The translations under genes and the position numbers were made by a program. A stretch of 64,000 nt of DNA. Origin: an uncultured Oscillospiraceae bacterium. GTDB lineage: Bacteria > Bacillota > Clostridia > Oscillospirales > Ruminococcaceae. Shown here piece after piece: positions 1 through 8,931 of the stretch. The stretch lies in assembly GCA_934464775.1 (NCBI GenBank), contig CAKSKG010000006.1, positions 58,850-122,849 on the forward strand. The letters are read 5' to 3'. Below the pieces are notes generated by a model, which saw only the letters and a program-made list of their open reading frames with translations, was not told the origin of the DNA and did not search any database. The stretch's first letter is position 1. Each line of letters starts with the position of its first letter.

Positions 1-712
1 GCAGATAACGCTGCGCTATCTGACCGAAAGCAGTAAGTGTGTCCCCTTTCAGACGAAACGCAAAAAGCTTTTCCATGTCGGAAAGACAGACCAGTCTTAT
101 TATATGAAGCATAGATTCAGACAGTGCAGCCGACTTTGGATATATGCTCTGATCGTATATCTCGCTGTCGGGATCGTAATGCTCCGAACAGAGCAGCCTG
201 CCGTCATTATAGAAAAAATACATCACCTCATCGGTGAATTTAAGGCATTCCGCACAGCCCAGCAGCTGCGGAGAATGTCCTATGCAGCAGGCAAACCTAA
301 GCTCGAATACCGCTTTCAGCTGTCCGCAGGAAATATCGCTCTCGGACAAAAAATAAAAGGTGTTCAGCAGCAGCCGCATTGTTTCCTCCGAGGGCTGGAG
401 CGCCATTACGGCATATCTCACCAGATCGGCAAGATATGACGCAAGAGCCACTTTTTTTATGTCCGAACGAATGCCGTAGAAAATATTCACAGGCTCGCTG
501 CTGTTAAGATAATATCTTCCGCCCCGCTCGTTGAAGCAGAATGACGCATATGCAAACAGCTGCGTTGACGCATTGTTCTTGCTGTTTATCTTTCTTGCGC
601 CTTTGGCAAGGATATCTATAACACCCAGCTTGTCGGTGATGATGCTGATGCTTCTGTCACTTTCCCCGACCTCTCTGGACGATATCACTATCCCCCGAGT
701 CGTTATAAGCAT
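1..712 (-). CDS. recO: DNA repair protein RecO (3' end outside window)
   Basis: RecO loads RecA at single-strand gaps together with RecR and RecF. The visible 237 codons begin with a typical RecO N-terminus (MLITTRGIVISSREVGESDR), the OB-fold part, with GARKINSKNNASTQLF around residues 39-54. A cysteine-rich stretch in the second half (CCIGHSPQLLGCAEC) resembles the zinc-binding part of many RecO proteins. The chosen ATG at 712 has a purine-rich GGGAG site about 9 bases upstream. It starts inside the preceding small yqzL gene, so the two are probably translationally coupled. The C-terminus lies beyond the left edge. The gene order era-yqzL-recO matches that of Bacillus and relatives. Confidence 0.9.
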   Translation of the reverse strand, partial: MLITTRGIVISSREVGESDRSISIITDKLGVIDILAKGARKINSKNNASTQLFAYASFCFNERGGRYYLNSSEPVNIFYGIRSDIKKVALASYLADLVRYAVMALQPSEETMRLLLNTFYFLSESDISCGQLKAVFELRFACCIGHSPQLLGCAECLKFTDEVMYFFYNDGRLLCSEHYDPDSEIYDQSIYPKSAALSESMLHIIRLVCLSDMEKLFAFRLKGDTLTAFGQIAQRYL

Positions 713-833
713 TTCTTTCTTCTCCCTTTACATTGGAAAAAGTCTTGAAGTTAACACCCTTGTAGTCAAGGTAATCCGATATACGTCCGCTGTTTTCAAA
801 TCTGTCCCATTTGATATCACAGGTCTCGATCAT
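657..833 (-). CDS. yqzL: YqzL-family small protein
   Basis: This 58-residue ORF is read from an ATG at 833 that follows a good AGGAGG site. It begins MIETCDIKWDRFENSGRISD and continues YLDYKGV. The spacing of the tryptophan, phenylalanine, glycine and YL.YK residues matches the small YqzL family, which in Bacillus sits exactly between era and recO. Its function is unknown. It overlaps the start of recO by 56 bases in another frame, so its last 18 or so residues are read from recO sequence. The overlap is unusual and may mean the conserved part is only the first 40 residues. The identification rests on the residue pattern and synteny. Confidence 0.7.
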   Translation of the reverse strand: MIETCDIKWDRFENSGRISDYLDYKGVNFKTFSNVKGEERNAYNDSGDSDIVQRGRGK

Positions 834-884
834 AATACATTCCTCCTGACAAGGCTTGTATTATAATTATGCCCTCATTCTTCT

Positions 885-1802
885 TTATTTATCAGAGGAA
901 TTATTTGATAAACCGAAATTTCTGATAAATCCCTCTCTGTTTCTCCAGTCCTCCTTGACCTTTACCCAGAGCTGGAGATTTACTTTTATTCGGAAAAAGT
1001 TTTCAAGATCCTCTCTTGCAAGCTTTCCTATTTTATTAAGCATAGCTCCCTTTTTGCCGATTATCATGCCCTTGTGGGAATCCCTCTCGCAGAATATAAC
1101 TGCGTCCACATCAAGGATATCATCGCCGCTTGCAGCGGTTCTTTCGGACATTTTCTCAACTGTTACGGCAATTCCGTGAGGGACCTCCTCATAGAGCAGC
1201 TGCAACATCTTCTCACGTATCATTTCAGCCGCAAGAACTCTTTCGGGCTGATCGGTGAGCTTGTCGTCGGGGTAATAGTGAGGTCCCTCAACGGCATACT
1301 TTGCTATTTCTTCCTTTACGATATCCACGCCGTCATTTTCAAGAACGCTGACGGGAACAATGGAAGCAAAATCATACATTGATGAAAATTTTGCTATCTG
1401 AACGGCGATCTCCTCCTTGCTGTCAACAAGGTCGATCTTGTTCAGCGCAAGTATAACGGGAGTTTTTGAATGCCTGAAGCTTTCAAGCAGATGTATCTCG
1501 GATTCCATTGTCTTTCTTGTAACGTCCGCAACAAATACGGCGCAGTCCACACCTGCGATAGAATCCTTTACCGCCTTGTTCATATGCTCGCCCAGCTTGT
1601 TTCTTGCTTTCTGAACACCGGGGGTATCAATAAACACATACTGAAGCTCTCCCTCGGTGAGAACTCCCGTGATCTTTGTACGTGTTGTCTGGGGCTTGTC
1701 GCTTACCATAGCGATCTTTTCGCCCACAAAGGCATTCAGCAGCGATGATTTTCCTGCATTTGCCTTGCCTGTTATTGTAACAAATACTGTTTTTGATGAC
1801 AT
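885..1802 (-). CDS. era: GTPase Era
   Basis: Era is an essential GTPase that binds the 3' end of 16S rRNA and assists 30S subunit maturation. The 305-residue product has the usual length. Visible motifs are the P-loop GKANAGKS (residues 11-18, a variant of the common GRPNVGKS), the G2/G3 segment ending in DTPG, the NKID guanine-specificity motif, and a C-terminal KH domain with GMIIGKKGAML. It sits between dgkA and yqzL-recO in a minus-strand operon whose order is conserved in Firmicutes. The gap to dgkA is only about 15 bases. Confidence 0.97.
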   Translation of the reverse strand: MSSKTVFVTITGKANAGKSSLLNAFVGEKIAMVSDKPQTTRTKITGVLTEGELQYVFIDTPGVQKARNKLGEHMNKAVKDSIAGVDCAVFVADVTRKTMESEIHLLESFRHSKTPVILALNKIDLVDSKEEIAVQIAKFSSMYDFASIVPVSVLENDGVDIVKEEIAKYAVEGPHYYPDDKLTDQPERVLAAEMIREKMLQLLYEEVPHGIAVTVEKMSERTAASGDDILDVDAVIFCERDSHKGMIIGKKGAMLNKIGKLAREDLENFFRIKVNLQLWVKVKEDWRNREGFIRNFGLSNNSSDK

Positions 1803-1817
1803 ATCGTTAAGTCCTTT

Positions 1818-2282
1818 CTATGACCTCTTTATCCCGAAAATAAAATATATGCATATAAAAATATAGACGATACCTGCTGCGATCCTCGTCGGAACGGCGG
1901 CAAACCACTCCGCTATCTCCCCGAGCACGCCGATATCGCCGAAAAGAAAAATTCCTGCCGCAGCCGCTCCCACAGCCGTTATCAGCACAGCTCCCGCAGC
2001 GCAGTCCTTTGCGGCAGCCGCAAGAGGCTTTTTTTCGGCGGTCACAAGATCAACCGCACTTTCAACAGCCGTATTCACAGCCTCCGCAGCCATAACAGCC
2101 GCTATTATCACCGCCAGCAGGGCATACTCTCCCCTGTCAAGCCGATAAAACCGTGAAATGAATATCACCGTCACCGCCGCACAGATATGGAACCTCATGT
2201 TCCGCTGAGTCTTAACGCAGTGGGCTATTCCCTTTGCCGCATATCCAAAGCCTTTCAGAAAGCCGATAAAGCTGTCACTCAT
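1818..2282 (-). CDS. dgkA: Diacylglycerol/undecaprenol kinase family membrane protein
   Basis: Small integral-membrane lipid kinase of the DgkA family. In Gram-positive bacteria these proteins phosphorylate undecaprenol for recycling of the cell-wall carrier lipid. The 154-residue product has three to four membrane segments and the family signature AEAVNTAVESAVDLVT, which carries catalytic and Mg-binding residues. The start at 2282 overlaps the ybeY stop codon (ATGAGTGA) and has an AGGAAA site upstream. A start 18 bases earlier is possible. A C-terminal hydrophobic tail follows the kinase core. Whether the substrate is undecaprenol or diacylglycerol is inferred from the lineage. Confidence 0.88.
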   Translation of the reverse strand: MSDSFIGFLKGFGYAAKGIAHCVKTQRNMRFHICAAVTVIFISRFYRLDRGEYALLAVIIAAVMAAEAVNTAVESAVDLVTAEKKPLAAAAKDCAAGAVLITAVGAAAAGIFLFGDIGVLGEIAEWFAAVPTRIAAGIVYIFICIYFIFGIKRS

Positions 2283-2781
2283 CGCTTTCCTGCGCCACAA
2301 ATGTCGAATCTCTGGAAATACCTATCTCGCTGAGTATCTCCTCTTCCTTTTCACGCATTATAGCTGCGTCAAGGGGCGATGTTTCATGGTCGTAGCCCAG
2401 CAGATGAAGCATTGAATGGACCGTAAGGAAGCCCACCTCACGCTCCAGCGAATGACCGTACATATACGCCTGCTTTACGGCAGTTTCCATGGAAATGACC
2501 ACATCACCCAGAAGCTTTGCGCCTGTTTCGCAGTTCACATCATAAACTCCGTTCTCGCCAAGAGGAAATGACAGCACATCGGTGGACTTGTCCTTGTTGC
2601 GGAAAGTCCTGTTCAGCTTGCGTATCTCCTCATTATCCACGAATGATACGCTTACCTCTGCATCGCCGTCGAATTTCTCATAGGTCAGAACTGCCTGACA
2701 GCACTTTCTCACCAGCAGTCTGAGTCCCACAGGTGGCTTGACCTTGCGCTGATTATTGCGGATATATACTTTCAGTTTCAT
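2275..2781 (-). CDS. ybeY: Endoribonuclease YbeY
   Basis: YbeY is a zinc-dependent endoribonuclease involved in 16S rRNA 3'-end maturation and ribosome quality control. The 168-residue protein carries the metal-binding signature HSMLHLLGYDHE near residues 121-132, in which three histidines hold zinc. RNKDKSTDVLSFPL earlier in the chain is also characteristic. It lies between phoH and dgkA and overlaps the latter by a few bases, which indicates cotranscription and coupled translation. Confidence 0.96.
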   Translation of the reverse strand: MKLKVYIRNNQRKVKPPVGLRLLVRKCCQAVLTYEKFDGDAEVSVSFVDNEEIRKLNRTFRNKDKSTDVLSFPLGENGVYDVNCETGAKLLGDVVISMETAVKQAYMYGHSLEREVGFLTVHSMLHLLGYDHETSPLDAAIMREKEEEILSEIGISRDSTFVAQESDE

Positions 2782-2830
2782 CTTACATCGTTCCTTTCAA
2801 TGTACAGCCGCTTCCCGACTGCACCGAAAT

Positions 2831-3823
2831 TTATTTTCCTTTTCTTTCATTTTCACTGTATGCTTTTTCATACGCCTTGATGATATCCTGCACAAGCTTA
2901 TGACGCACAACGTCCTTTTCGGTAAATCTTGTGATCGCAATATCTTCAACGTTTTTAAGTACCCTCATAGCGTCAACAAGACCCGATTTATGCGCATCGG
3001 GCAGGTCTATCTGAGTGATATCTCCCGTAATGACCATTTTGCTGTTGAAGCCGAGACGTGTAAGGAACATTTTTATCTGCTCACGGGTAGTATTCTGAGC
3101 TTCATCAAGGATAATGAACGCATCGTCCAGAGTACGTCCTCTCATGTATGCAAGCGGAGCAACCTCGATGCTTCCCCTCTCCATATAGCGTGCAAAGCTT
3201 TCCGCACCGAACATATCATAAAGCGCATCATAAAGAGGGCGGAGATACGGGTCTACCTTATTCTGGAGATCGCCGGGAAGAAATCCCAGCTTTTCACCCG
3301 CCTCAACGGCGGGACGTGTAAGTATTATCTTTGTTACCTCATGGTTCCTGAAAGCCCTGACAGCCATTGCCACCGCAAGATATGTTTTTCCAGTTCCCGC
3401 AGGTCCTACGCCCATGACGATAGTGTTTTTCTTGATCGCTTCGATATATTTTTTCTGACCGAGAGTTTTTGCCTTGACGGTCTTGCCCGAGGTGGTGACG
3501 CATATTCCTCCGTCGGACAGCGCCGCCGCTTCATGCTCAATTCCGTCGTCCACCAGCGAGCATACATATCTTATGCTCTGCTCATTCACGGCTTCGCCCT
3601 TGCCTATCATTTCCAGCAGCGCACGTACAGCCGCAGCGGCACGCTCCGCATTTTCGGCAGGTCCGCTTATCTTGATCTCTGTTCCCCTGTTAAATACCGC
3701 AACATTATACTGCCGCTGTATAAAATTGACATTTTCGTCATAGCTGCCGAAAAGGGCTATGATATTCTCCATGCTGTCAACATTTATAATAATTTCCGCA
3801 TTTGTATTCTCTGTATTATCCAT
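2831..3823 (-). CDS. phoH: PhoH-family ATPase (YbeZ type)
   Basis: PhoH/YbeZ proteins are P-loop ATPases related to RNA helicases and work with YbeY. The sequence shows an N-terminal KH-like region (residues 1-80), the Walker A motif GPAGTGKTYLA, the Walker B motif FIILDEAQN and the sensor segment VITGDITQIDLP. Two adjacent ATGs occur at 3826 and 3823. The second has the better distance (6 bases) to the GGAG site, so it was chosen. An extended -10 element (TG-N-TATAAT read on the minus strand, 3876-3881) lies about 50 bases upstream and may drive the phoH-ybeY-dgkA-era-yqzL-recO operon. Confidence 0.95.
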   Translation of the reverse strand: MDNTENTNAEIIINVDSMENIIALFGSYDENVNFIQRQYNVAVFNRGTEIKISGPAENAERAAAAVRALLEMIGKGEAVNEQSIRYVCSLVDDGIEHEAAALSDGGICVTTSGKTVKAKTLGQKKYIEAIKKNTIVMGVGPAGTGKTYLAVAMAVRAFRNHEVTKIILTRPAVEAGEKLGFLPGDLQNKVDPYLRPLYDALYDMFGAESFARYMERGSIEVAPLAYMRGRTLDDAFIILDEAQNTTREQIKMFLTRLGFNSKMVITGDITQIDLPDAHKSGLVDAMRVLKNVEDIAITRFTEKDVVRHKLVQDIIKAYEKAYSENERKGK

Positions 3824-3962
3824 CATCTGCTCCAATCCGCCGTGTGACGGCAAAGTATCGGCATATATATAATATATTATAACACGCATATCAAAAAAAA
3901 TAAAGCGTTTACATTGATTTTATTCAGGATATTAACATTTTTTTTACACAAAACGTATATTT

Positions 3963-4355
3963 TTACAGTCTGAAACCGAAAGGAAGCAGTTCCGTCAGCG
4001 GATAAGCGGTGATCTTTCCGTCTCCGTCCTGCAAAATAACGGTGATCGACGGTGAAAATTCAAACAGCACCTGTCTGCATATGCCGCAGGGAAATGTAAG
4101 ATCTCCGCCGCTGCCGACTATCGCGATCGCCGCAAAGTCCTTATATCCCTCCGAAACAGCCTTGAACACGGCTGTTCTCTCGGCGCAGTTTGTAGCGCCG
4201 AAGGTTGAATTTTCCACATTGCAGCCTGTGAACACCTTGCCGTCCGAAGTGAGCAGTGCCGCACCGACCTTGAATTTTGAATAAGGCGAATAGGAAAATT
4301 CCATAGCCGCCTTTGCCTCTTCGATAAGCTTTGCCGCTGTTTCGCTGTTGTTCAT
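3963..4355 (-). CDS. cdd: Cytidine deaminase
   Basis: Cytidine deaminase converts cytidine and deoxycytidine to uridine forms in pyrimidine salvage. The 130-residue length is typical of the tetrameric class. It carries the catalytic NCAERTA motif (zinc-binding cysteine and proton-shuttling glutamate) and the second zinc motif PCGICRQ. The start at 4355 (MNNSETAAKLIEEAK) has a GGAAAGGAA site upstream, so an 18-residue extension available in the same frame was rejected. In Bacillus, cdd sits next to era and dgkA. Here it lies upstream of phoH in the same orientation, so the neighbourhood is conserved in a shuffled order. Confidence 0.95.
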   Translation of the reverse strand: MNNSETAAKLIEEAKAAMEFSYSPYSKFKVGAALLTSDGKVFTGCNVENSTFGATNCAERTAVFKAVSEGYKDFAAIAIVGSGGDLTFPCGICRQVLFEFSPSITVILQDGDGKITAYPLTELLPFGFRL

Positions 4356-4452
4356 AAAAATATCATTCCTTTCCTTTTTCCGATAATTATATAACTTTTT
4401 TCGGCTCATGTCAATTATTTATGGCAAACGGAGCATAATACGGCAAATATCA

Positions 4453-4481
4453 TTGACATTTACGTTTGAATAATGTATAAT
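4453..4481 (+). promoter_or_regulatory. Sigma-A type promoter for the 4544-5628 membrane-protein pair
   Basis: A perfect TTGACA (4453-4458) and TATAAT (4476-4481) are separated by 17 bases, about 60 bases upstream of the first gene. Transcription would start near 4488. Confidence 0.85.
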
Positions 4482-4543
4482 GTATTAATAATCTCTGTTT
4501 ATTTACAGATGTGATAATATTTATTGATCGGGTGGACGTACTT

Positions 4544-5023
4544 ATGGATTTTTATGAACTGAAATGCAAAGGCTGCGGAAAAAAGCTGCTGACATACAGT
4601 CAGGCAAGCTTACGAAAATATGAAAGCCCTCTGAAAAGCTGTCCCAAATGCGGCATGGCATATGCCGACCCAAGATGTCATGAAATAGCGGTGGAAGGCA
4701 TACCCTCCGATACTTTCAATATTCCTGCTTATGTTATCATGGGTGTTTTCGGCGGTCTGATATTATACAGGGGAATACACGTGCTCGGTATGCGTCAGCT
4801 TGGAACACCCGATCAGATACAGTGGCTTCTCCCTGCCATGCTTATTCTGATCGGAATAATACTTGTCGCAGGAGGTATCATAGAGGTAATTTCCATAACA
4901 ACAGGCGTGAAGAAACGCAAATATGAACGGCTCACCGAAGAATCCGAAAAGCGCCTTGCCGACAGGAACTATGCATATACACTGAAAGAACTGGGATATG
5001 ATGTTCCCGAAAATTATCTTTAA
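4544..5023 (+). CDS. Zinc-ribbon membrane protein of unknown function
   Basis: This 159-residue product is not recognised as a named family. Its N-terminus holds a likely zinc ribbon made of KCKGCGKKL and SCPKCGMAY, separated by about 20 residues. Two hydrophobic membrane segments follow (VIMGVFGGLILY and LLPAMLILIGIILVAGGII) and then a charged cytoplasmic tail. The ATG at 4544 was chosen because the ribbon begins directly after it. Only a weak GGGTGG lies upstream, and a GTG at 4511 in the same frame is an alternative. It is the first gene of a two-gene unit behind a strong promoter, with 11 bases to the next gene. A sensing or scaffolding role is conceivable, but nothing in the sequence proves it. 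Confidence 0.75.
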   Translation: MDFYELKCKGCGKKLLTYSQASLRKYESPLKSCPKCGMAYADPRCHEIAVEGIPSDTFNIPAYVIMGVFGGLILYRGIHVLGMRQLGTPDQIQWLLPAMLILIGIILVAGGIIEVISITTGVKKRKYERLTEESEKRLADRNYAYTLKELGYDVPENYL

Positions 5024-5034
5024 GGAGAAGCATA

Positions 5035-5628
5035 ATGAAAGAAAAGCTGAAAAATATACTGCTGATACTGATAGGCATCGGTGTACTTGCATACCTGTCG
5101 GTCACGGCAGTAATTGATCTTACCGACAGTGAAAATATACATACAGTAACACTTACCGAAGCATACAGCGTTCTTGATATTGAGCATTCAATAAACGGGA
5201 TAATCCCTATCGGCACGGATCATTATTATCTTGGCTATAATTCAAACACCTCCGAAGCATATCTGATAAAAGTCTCAAAGAGCTGGTATGACAAAAATTT
5301 TGATGCGGACGGAGCGGCATTGTCTTCCGACGGCATCACTGTAAAGGGCATCGCCAAAGCCGTCTCCGATTTTGACACGAAGCAGGAGCTTGACAGCCGT
5401 CTGTCTCAGCTTGATCTTGTATATCCATACGGAATGCTCAATTGTATAGACCTTGACTATGTTCTCCGTTCGGTATTGAAGCTTATCGACTGCGTACTGC
5501 TTATTGCTGTTGTTATTTCAGGAATTTATGTGCTGTCAATCGGTAAAAACAGCAAGCCTGTGCTTTTCAAAGTATGGCTTGTAGGAATGAGTATCTCACT
5601 CTTTCTCCTGCTTACTGTTATAAGATAA
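5035..5628 (+). CDS. Membrane protein of unknown function
   Basis: This 197-residue protein has one N-terminal membrane segment (residues 7-27), an extracytoplasmic domain of about 115 residues, and two C-terminal membrane segments (about 146-168 and 175-196). No enzymatic motif was recognised. The ATG follows a good AAGGAGAAGC site and lies 11 bases behind the zinc-ribbon membrane protein, so the two are almost certainly cotranscribed and may act together. A strong hairpin terminator follows directly after the stop. Confidence 0.75.
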   Translation: MKEKLKNILLILIGIGVLAYLSVTAVIDLTDSENIHTVTLTEAYSVLDIEHSINGIIPIGTDHYYLGYNSNTSEAYLIKVSKSWYDKNFDADGAALSSDGITVKGIAKAVSDFDTKQELDSRLSQLDLVYPYGMLNCIDLDYVLRSVLKLIDCVLLIAVVISGIYVLSIGKNSKPVLFKVWLVGMSISLFLLLTVIR

Positions 5629-5644
5629 ATCAACATTAAACATA

Positions 5645-5688
5645 AAAAAGCACGGAAACAGTTCATTCAAGCTGTTTCCGTGCTTTTT
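5645..5688. terminator. Bidirectional intrinsic terminator
   Basis: A 17-bp perfect inverted repeat (5645-5661 with 5672-5688, core GCACGGAAACAG) has an A-run on one side and a T-run on the other. It serves the convergent genes ending at 5628 (+) and 5693 (-). Confidence 0.92.
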
Positions 5689-5692
5689 CGTC

Positions 5693-6499
5693 TTAAAAGC
5701 CTTTGGATTCAAGCGTCTTAAAAATATCCGCATAAAATTCGGTGATATCACCGTAATCCCTGCCGCCGCAGCATACAGGCAGCTTTGAACGGCGCATATC
5801 AACTTCGTCACAGTGAGATATCCCCCTGCGCCTGCTTCCTCGGCATATGCCCATGAAATTAGTCCACCTTACCGCTTCGGGAGCAAGCAGACCGTCGCAT
5901 TCCCCCTCCACACTGCTGACCGTAAGCCACGGTATAAGCATAGTCATGTCGGAGGCTGCATTTTTCATTGCAAAGCCGTAGCTCATATAATATATACCCT
6001 CTCTATCGGGATTCTTCTCATTGAACCGCTTTGCTTCATCTGTCCTGAAAAGCCTGACCGCACTGTATGTTGACGGATTTTTATCCCCCAGCAGACGAAA
6101 CCAGATATCCGATACTCCACAACCGAACCGCACCAGCCCGTCGGGAAGCCTGTCCGTCAGCATATCGACCGTCCGTGAACCGTTGTGCGGAGTTGAAAGA
6201 GTTGTTACCGATGCGATCTTGTCAGCATATCCGAGTGTGGATATAAGATAGCGCACATCAAGTCCGCCCTTTGAATGAGCGATAACATTCAGCTTTTCAG
6301 CCTTTGTTTCTGAAAGGATACTGTCGATCCGCACCGCCAGCTGCCCAGCATTGCTTTCGGCAGAGCCATTGCTGTCCTGTTCTCCGAAATAGACCTTCGC
6401 ACCCAGTTTTTTCAGTGCCTTTGGGATCCTGCCCCAATAGCATATATGCTTATAATCACGGAAACCCATTCCATGAACCATCAATATCGGATATTTCAT
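5693..6499 (-). CDS. Alpha/beta-hydrolase, lipase/esterase-like
   Basis: This 268-residue protein begins with MKYPILMVHGMG, the HG oxyanion-hole strand of the alpha/beta-hydrolase fold. The nucleophile elbow is IAHSKGGLDVRYL, that is A-H-S-K-G-G, the pattern of triacylglycerol lipases and related acyltransferases. A C-terminal histidine (ISHCDEVDMRR) is a good candidate for the catalytic His. No signal peptide is visible, so it is probably cytoplasmic. The ATG at 6499 has a GGGGGAAA site. The substrate cannot be told from the sequence. It stands alone between two terminators. Confidence 0.82.
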   Translation of the reverse strand: MKYPILMVHGMGFRDYKHICYWGRIPKALKKLGAKVYFGEQDSNGSAESNAGQLAVRIDSILSETKAEKLNVIAHSKGGLDVRYLISTLGYADKIASVTTLSTPHNGSRTVDMLTDRLPDGLVRFGCGVSDIWFRLLGDKNPSTYSAVRLFRTDEAKRFNEKNPDREGIYYMSYGFAMKNAASDMTMLIPWLTVSSVEGECDGLLAPEAVRWTNFMGICRGSRRRGISHCDEVDMRRSKLPVCCGGRDYGDITEFYADIFKTLESKGF

Positions 6500-6515
6500 A
6501 AATTTCCCCCGAAAA

Positions 6516-6545
6516 CAATGCCGCACGAAAAATCATGCGGCATTG
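6516..6545 (-). terminator. Probable terminator of the clpE-like gene
   Basis: A 10-bp inverted repeat (CAATGCCGCA at 6516-6525 with its complement at 6536-6545) lies just downstream of the clpE-like stop. The following T-run is short, so termination efficiency is uncertain. Confidence 0.55.
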
Positions 6546-6572
6546 CTCATTTATTACCGATTATTACCGATG

Positions 6573-8912
6573 TTACTGAGCGGAGCTTTCCGCTTCTTTC
6601 TGTTCCTTGTCAAGATTTGTCTCGATAACAAGCTCGTTCTTCTTTGCGGTGAGCTTCAGCTTGTTTATGCTGTTCTCGGGACTGTTGACAAGTGCGGTTG
6701 CGATCTTGTCCTCAACATCTGTACGTATCACCTTGCGGATATCTCTTGCGCCGAACTTCTTTCCGAACGCCTTTTCCGCAATAAGCGCAACAGCCTTCTT
6801 GTCGTATCTGAATGCGATGTTCTTTTCCGCAAGAGGATCCTCCATCTCGTCCAGCATAAGCACTGCGATATCCTTGAAATTCTCCTCGGTCAGCGGATCG
6901 AATACAACCACCTCGTCGATACGGCTGAGGAACTCGGGGCGCAGGAACTCGGAAAGTGCCTTCATTGCCTTTTCATGGGATATCTCGCTTTCGGTCTTGT
7001 TGAATCCAAGGCTTGATGATTTATCGGAAGAGCCTGCGTTAGATGTCATGCAGATTATGGTGTTCTCGAAGTTGACAGATCTTCCCTGTGCATCGTTCAC
7101 ACGTCCCTCGTCCAGTATCTGCAAAAGCAGATTCATAACATCGGGGTGAGCTTTCTCTATCTCATCGAAAAGCACTACCGAATAGGGACGGCGGCGCACC
7201 TTTTCCGTAAGCTGACCTGCCTCATCATAGCCGACATAGCCCGGAGGTGAACCGATAAGCTTCGATACCGAGTGCTTCTCCATATATTCGGTCATGTCAA
7301 GTCGGATAAGAGGTTCTGTGCCGCTGAAAAGCTCCTCCGCCAGCACCTTTACCAGCTCCGTCTTGCCGACGCCTGTGGGTCCCACAAAAATAAATGAAGC
7401 GGGACGGCGGCGCTTGTCAAGCTGGACTCTTGTTCTGCGGATAGCCTTTGAAACAAGCTCCACGGCATTGTCCTGACCGATGATATGCTTTTTCAGCTCT
7501 CCCTCGAGAGACGCCAGCTTCTTGTTCTCGGTAGCGGACACCTTGTTTGCGGGGATACCCGTCCAAAGCTCGATAACATATGCGATATCATTTTCATCAA
7601 CGTAAAGGTTGTTTGCCTTTTCTTTCAGACCATCAAGCTCACTCTGCTCACGCATAAGATCTGCTTTCGCCTCTGCAAGCTTTTCAAAGTCGGGATCAAC
7701 AGCCTCCTCTATCTCGGTAAGCTTTGCTTCAAGCTCCTTGATCTTCTTTTCGCCGTCTGCGATCTTTTCAAGCTCGGCGCTTCTGATGCTGCGGCAGGCG
7801 CAGGCCTCGTCCAGCAGATCTATCGCCTTGTCTGGCAGGAAACGGTCATTGATATATCTCTCCGAAAGAACTGCGCACATTTTCAGCAGATCGTCGGATA
7901 TTTTTACTCTGTGGTGCTGCTCGTAATACTGTCTTATGCCTTTCAGCACCTCTATCGTATCTTCAATAGTAGGCTCGTTTACGGTAACTGGCTGGAAGCG
8001 TCTTTCAAGAGCGCTGTCCTTTTCGATGTACTTTCTGTACTCGGCAAAGGTCGTTGCACCGATGACCTGTATCTCACCTCTGGAAAGAGCAGGCTTTAAG
8101 ATATTTGCCGCATTCATTGAACCTTCGCTGTCGCCTGTGCCCACAAGGCTGTGTACCTCATCGATGAAGAGGATAATATTTCCCTCTTCCTTTACCTCGT
8201 CGATAAGTCCCTTTACACGGCTCTCGAACTGACCTCTGAACTGTGTTCCCGCAACAAGAGCGGTAAGATCAAGCAGATACACCTGCTTGTCACGAAGATG
8301 AAAAGGCACTTCGCCTGCTTCTATCTTCTGGGCAAGACCCTCCGCAATGGCAGTCTTTCCGACACCCGGCTCGCCTATAAGGCAGGGATTGTTCTTCTGA
8401 CGGCGTGAAAGTATCTGGATAGTACGTGCTATCTCCTTGTCACGTCCGATGATATTGTCAAGCTTGCCGTCCCTTGCCCTCTCGCTGAGATTGGTGCAGA
8501 AGCTGTCAAGGAACTTGTGCTTTTTCTTTTTCTGCTTTGCCTTGTCGGTACCCGAAGCCTGACGCTCGTCAGTCTTTGTCTTTTCCACATCAAGACCGTC
8601 GGCAGCCTTTTCCTGCGCCTTGGGCGAAAGCAGGCTTCCGCCGAAAAGGTTCTGTATAAAGTTGGGTATAGCACCCGTTCCGCCGTGCTCAAAGGCTTCG
8701 CCGTCAAGATTTTCGGCAAAGTCCGTCATTGTATTGGAAAATTCCTCAACTTCGTCATCGGAAATTCCCATCTGCTGCATATATTCCTTCACCTGCGGAA
8801 TGCCAAGCTCCTTTGCGCACACGAGGCAAAGCCCCTCATTGCGCTTTTCTTCGCCCTGCACCGAGGTTATGAACACCACAGCAGTTCTTTTTTTGCATCT
8901 GCTACAAAGCAT
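6573..8912 (-). CDS. clpE: ClpE-type AAA+ unfoldase (Clp ATPase with N-terminal zinc finger)
   Basis: ATP-dependent Hsp100 unfoldase that would feed substrates to ClpP. The 779-residue chain has two AAA+ modules. The first has Walker [14 protein letters not shown] and Walker [13 protein letters not shown]; the second has [12 protein letters not shown] and [13 protein letters not shown]. Between them is a coiled-coil M-domain (about residues 375-430). Instead of the double Clp-N domain of ClpC, the N-terminus carries a CSRC ... CLVC zinc finger, which is the hallmark of ClpE. A low-complexity lysine-rich linker follows at about 110-135. A GGAGG site precedes the ATG. The ClpE call rests on this domain layout. 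No ctsR or mcs genes are adjacent. Confidence 0.88.
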   Translation of the reverse strand: MLCSRCKKRTAVVFITSVQGEEKRNEGLCLVCAKELGIPQVKEYMQQMGISDDEVEEFSNTMTDFAENLDGEAFEHGGTGAIPNFIQNLFGGSLLSPKAQEKAADGLDVEKTKTDERQASGTDKAKQKKKKHKFLDSFCTNLSERARDGKLDNIIGRDKEIARTIQILSRRQKNNPCLIGEPGVGKTAIAEGLAQKIEAGEVPFHLRDKQVYLLDLTALVAGTQFRGQFESRVKGLIDEVKEEGNIILFIDEVHSLVGTGDSEGSMNAANILKPALSRGEIQVIGATTFAEYRKYIEKDSALERRFQPVTVNEPTIEDTIEVLKGIRQYYEQHHRVKISDDLLKMCAVLSERYINDRFLPDKAIDLLDEACACRSIRSAELEKIADGEKKIKELEAKLTEIEEAVDPDFEKLAEAKADLMREQSELDGLKEKANNLYVDENDIAYVIELWTGIPANKVSATENKKLASLEGELKKHIIGQDNAVELVSKAIRRTRVQLDKRRRPASFIFVGPTGVGKTELVKVLAEELFSGTEPLIRLDMTEYMEKHSVSKLIGSPPGYVGYDEAGQLTEKVRRRPYSVVLFDEIEKAHPDVMNLLLQILDEGRVNDAQGRSVNFENTIICMTSNAGSSDKSSSLGFNKTESEISHEKAMKALSEFLRPEFLSRIDEVVVFDPLTEENFKDIAVLMLDEMEDPLAEKNIAFRYDKKAVALIAEKAFGKKFGARDIRKVIRTDVEDKIATALVNSPENSINKLKLTAKKNELVIETNLDKEQKEAESSAQ

Positions 8913-8931
8913 TATGTGTCCTCCAAATCAA

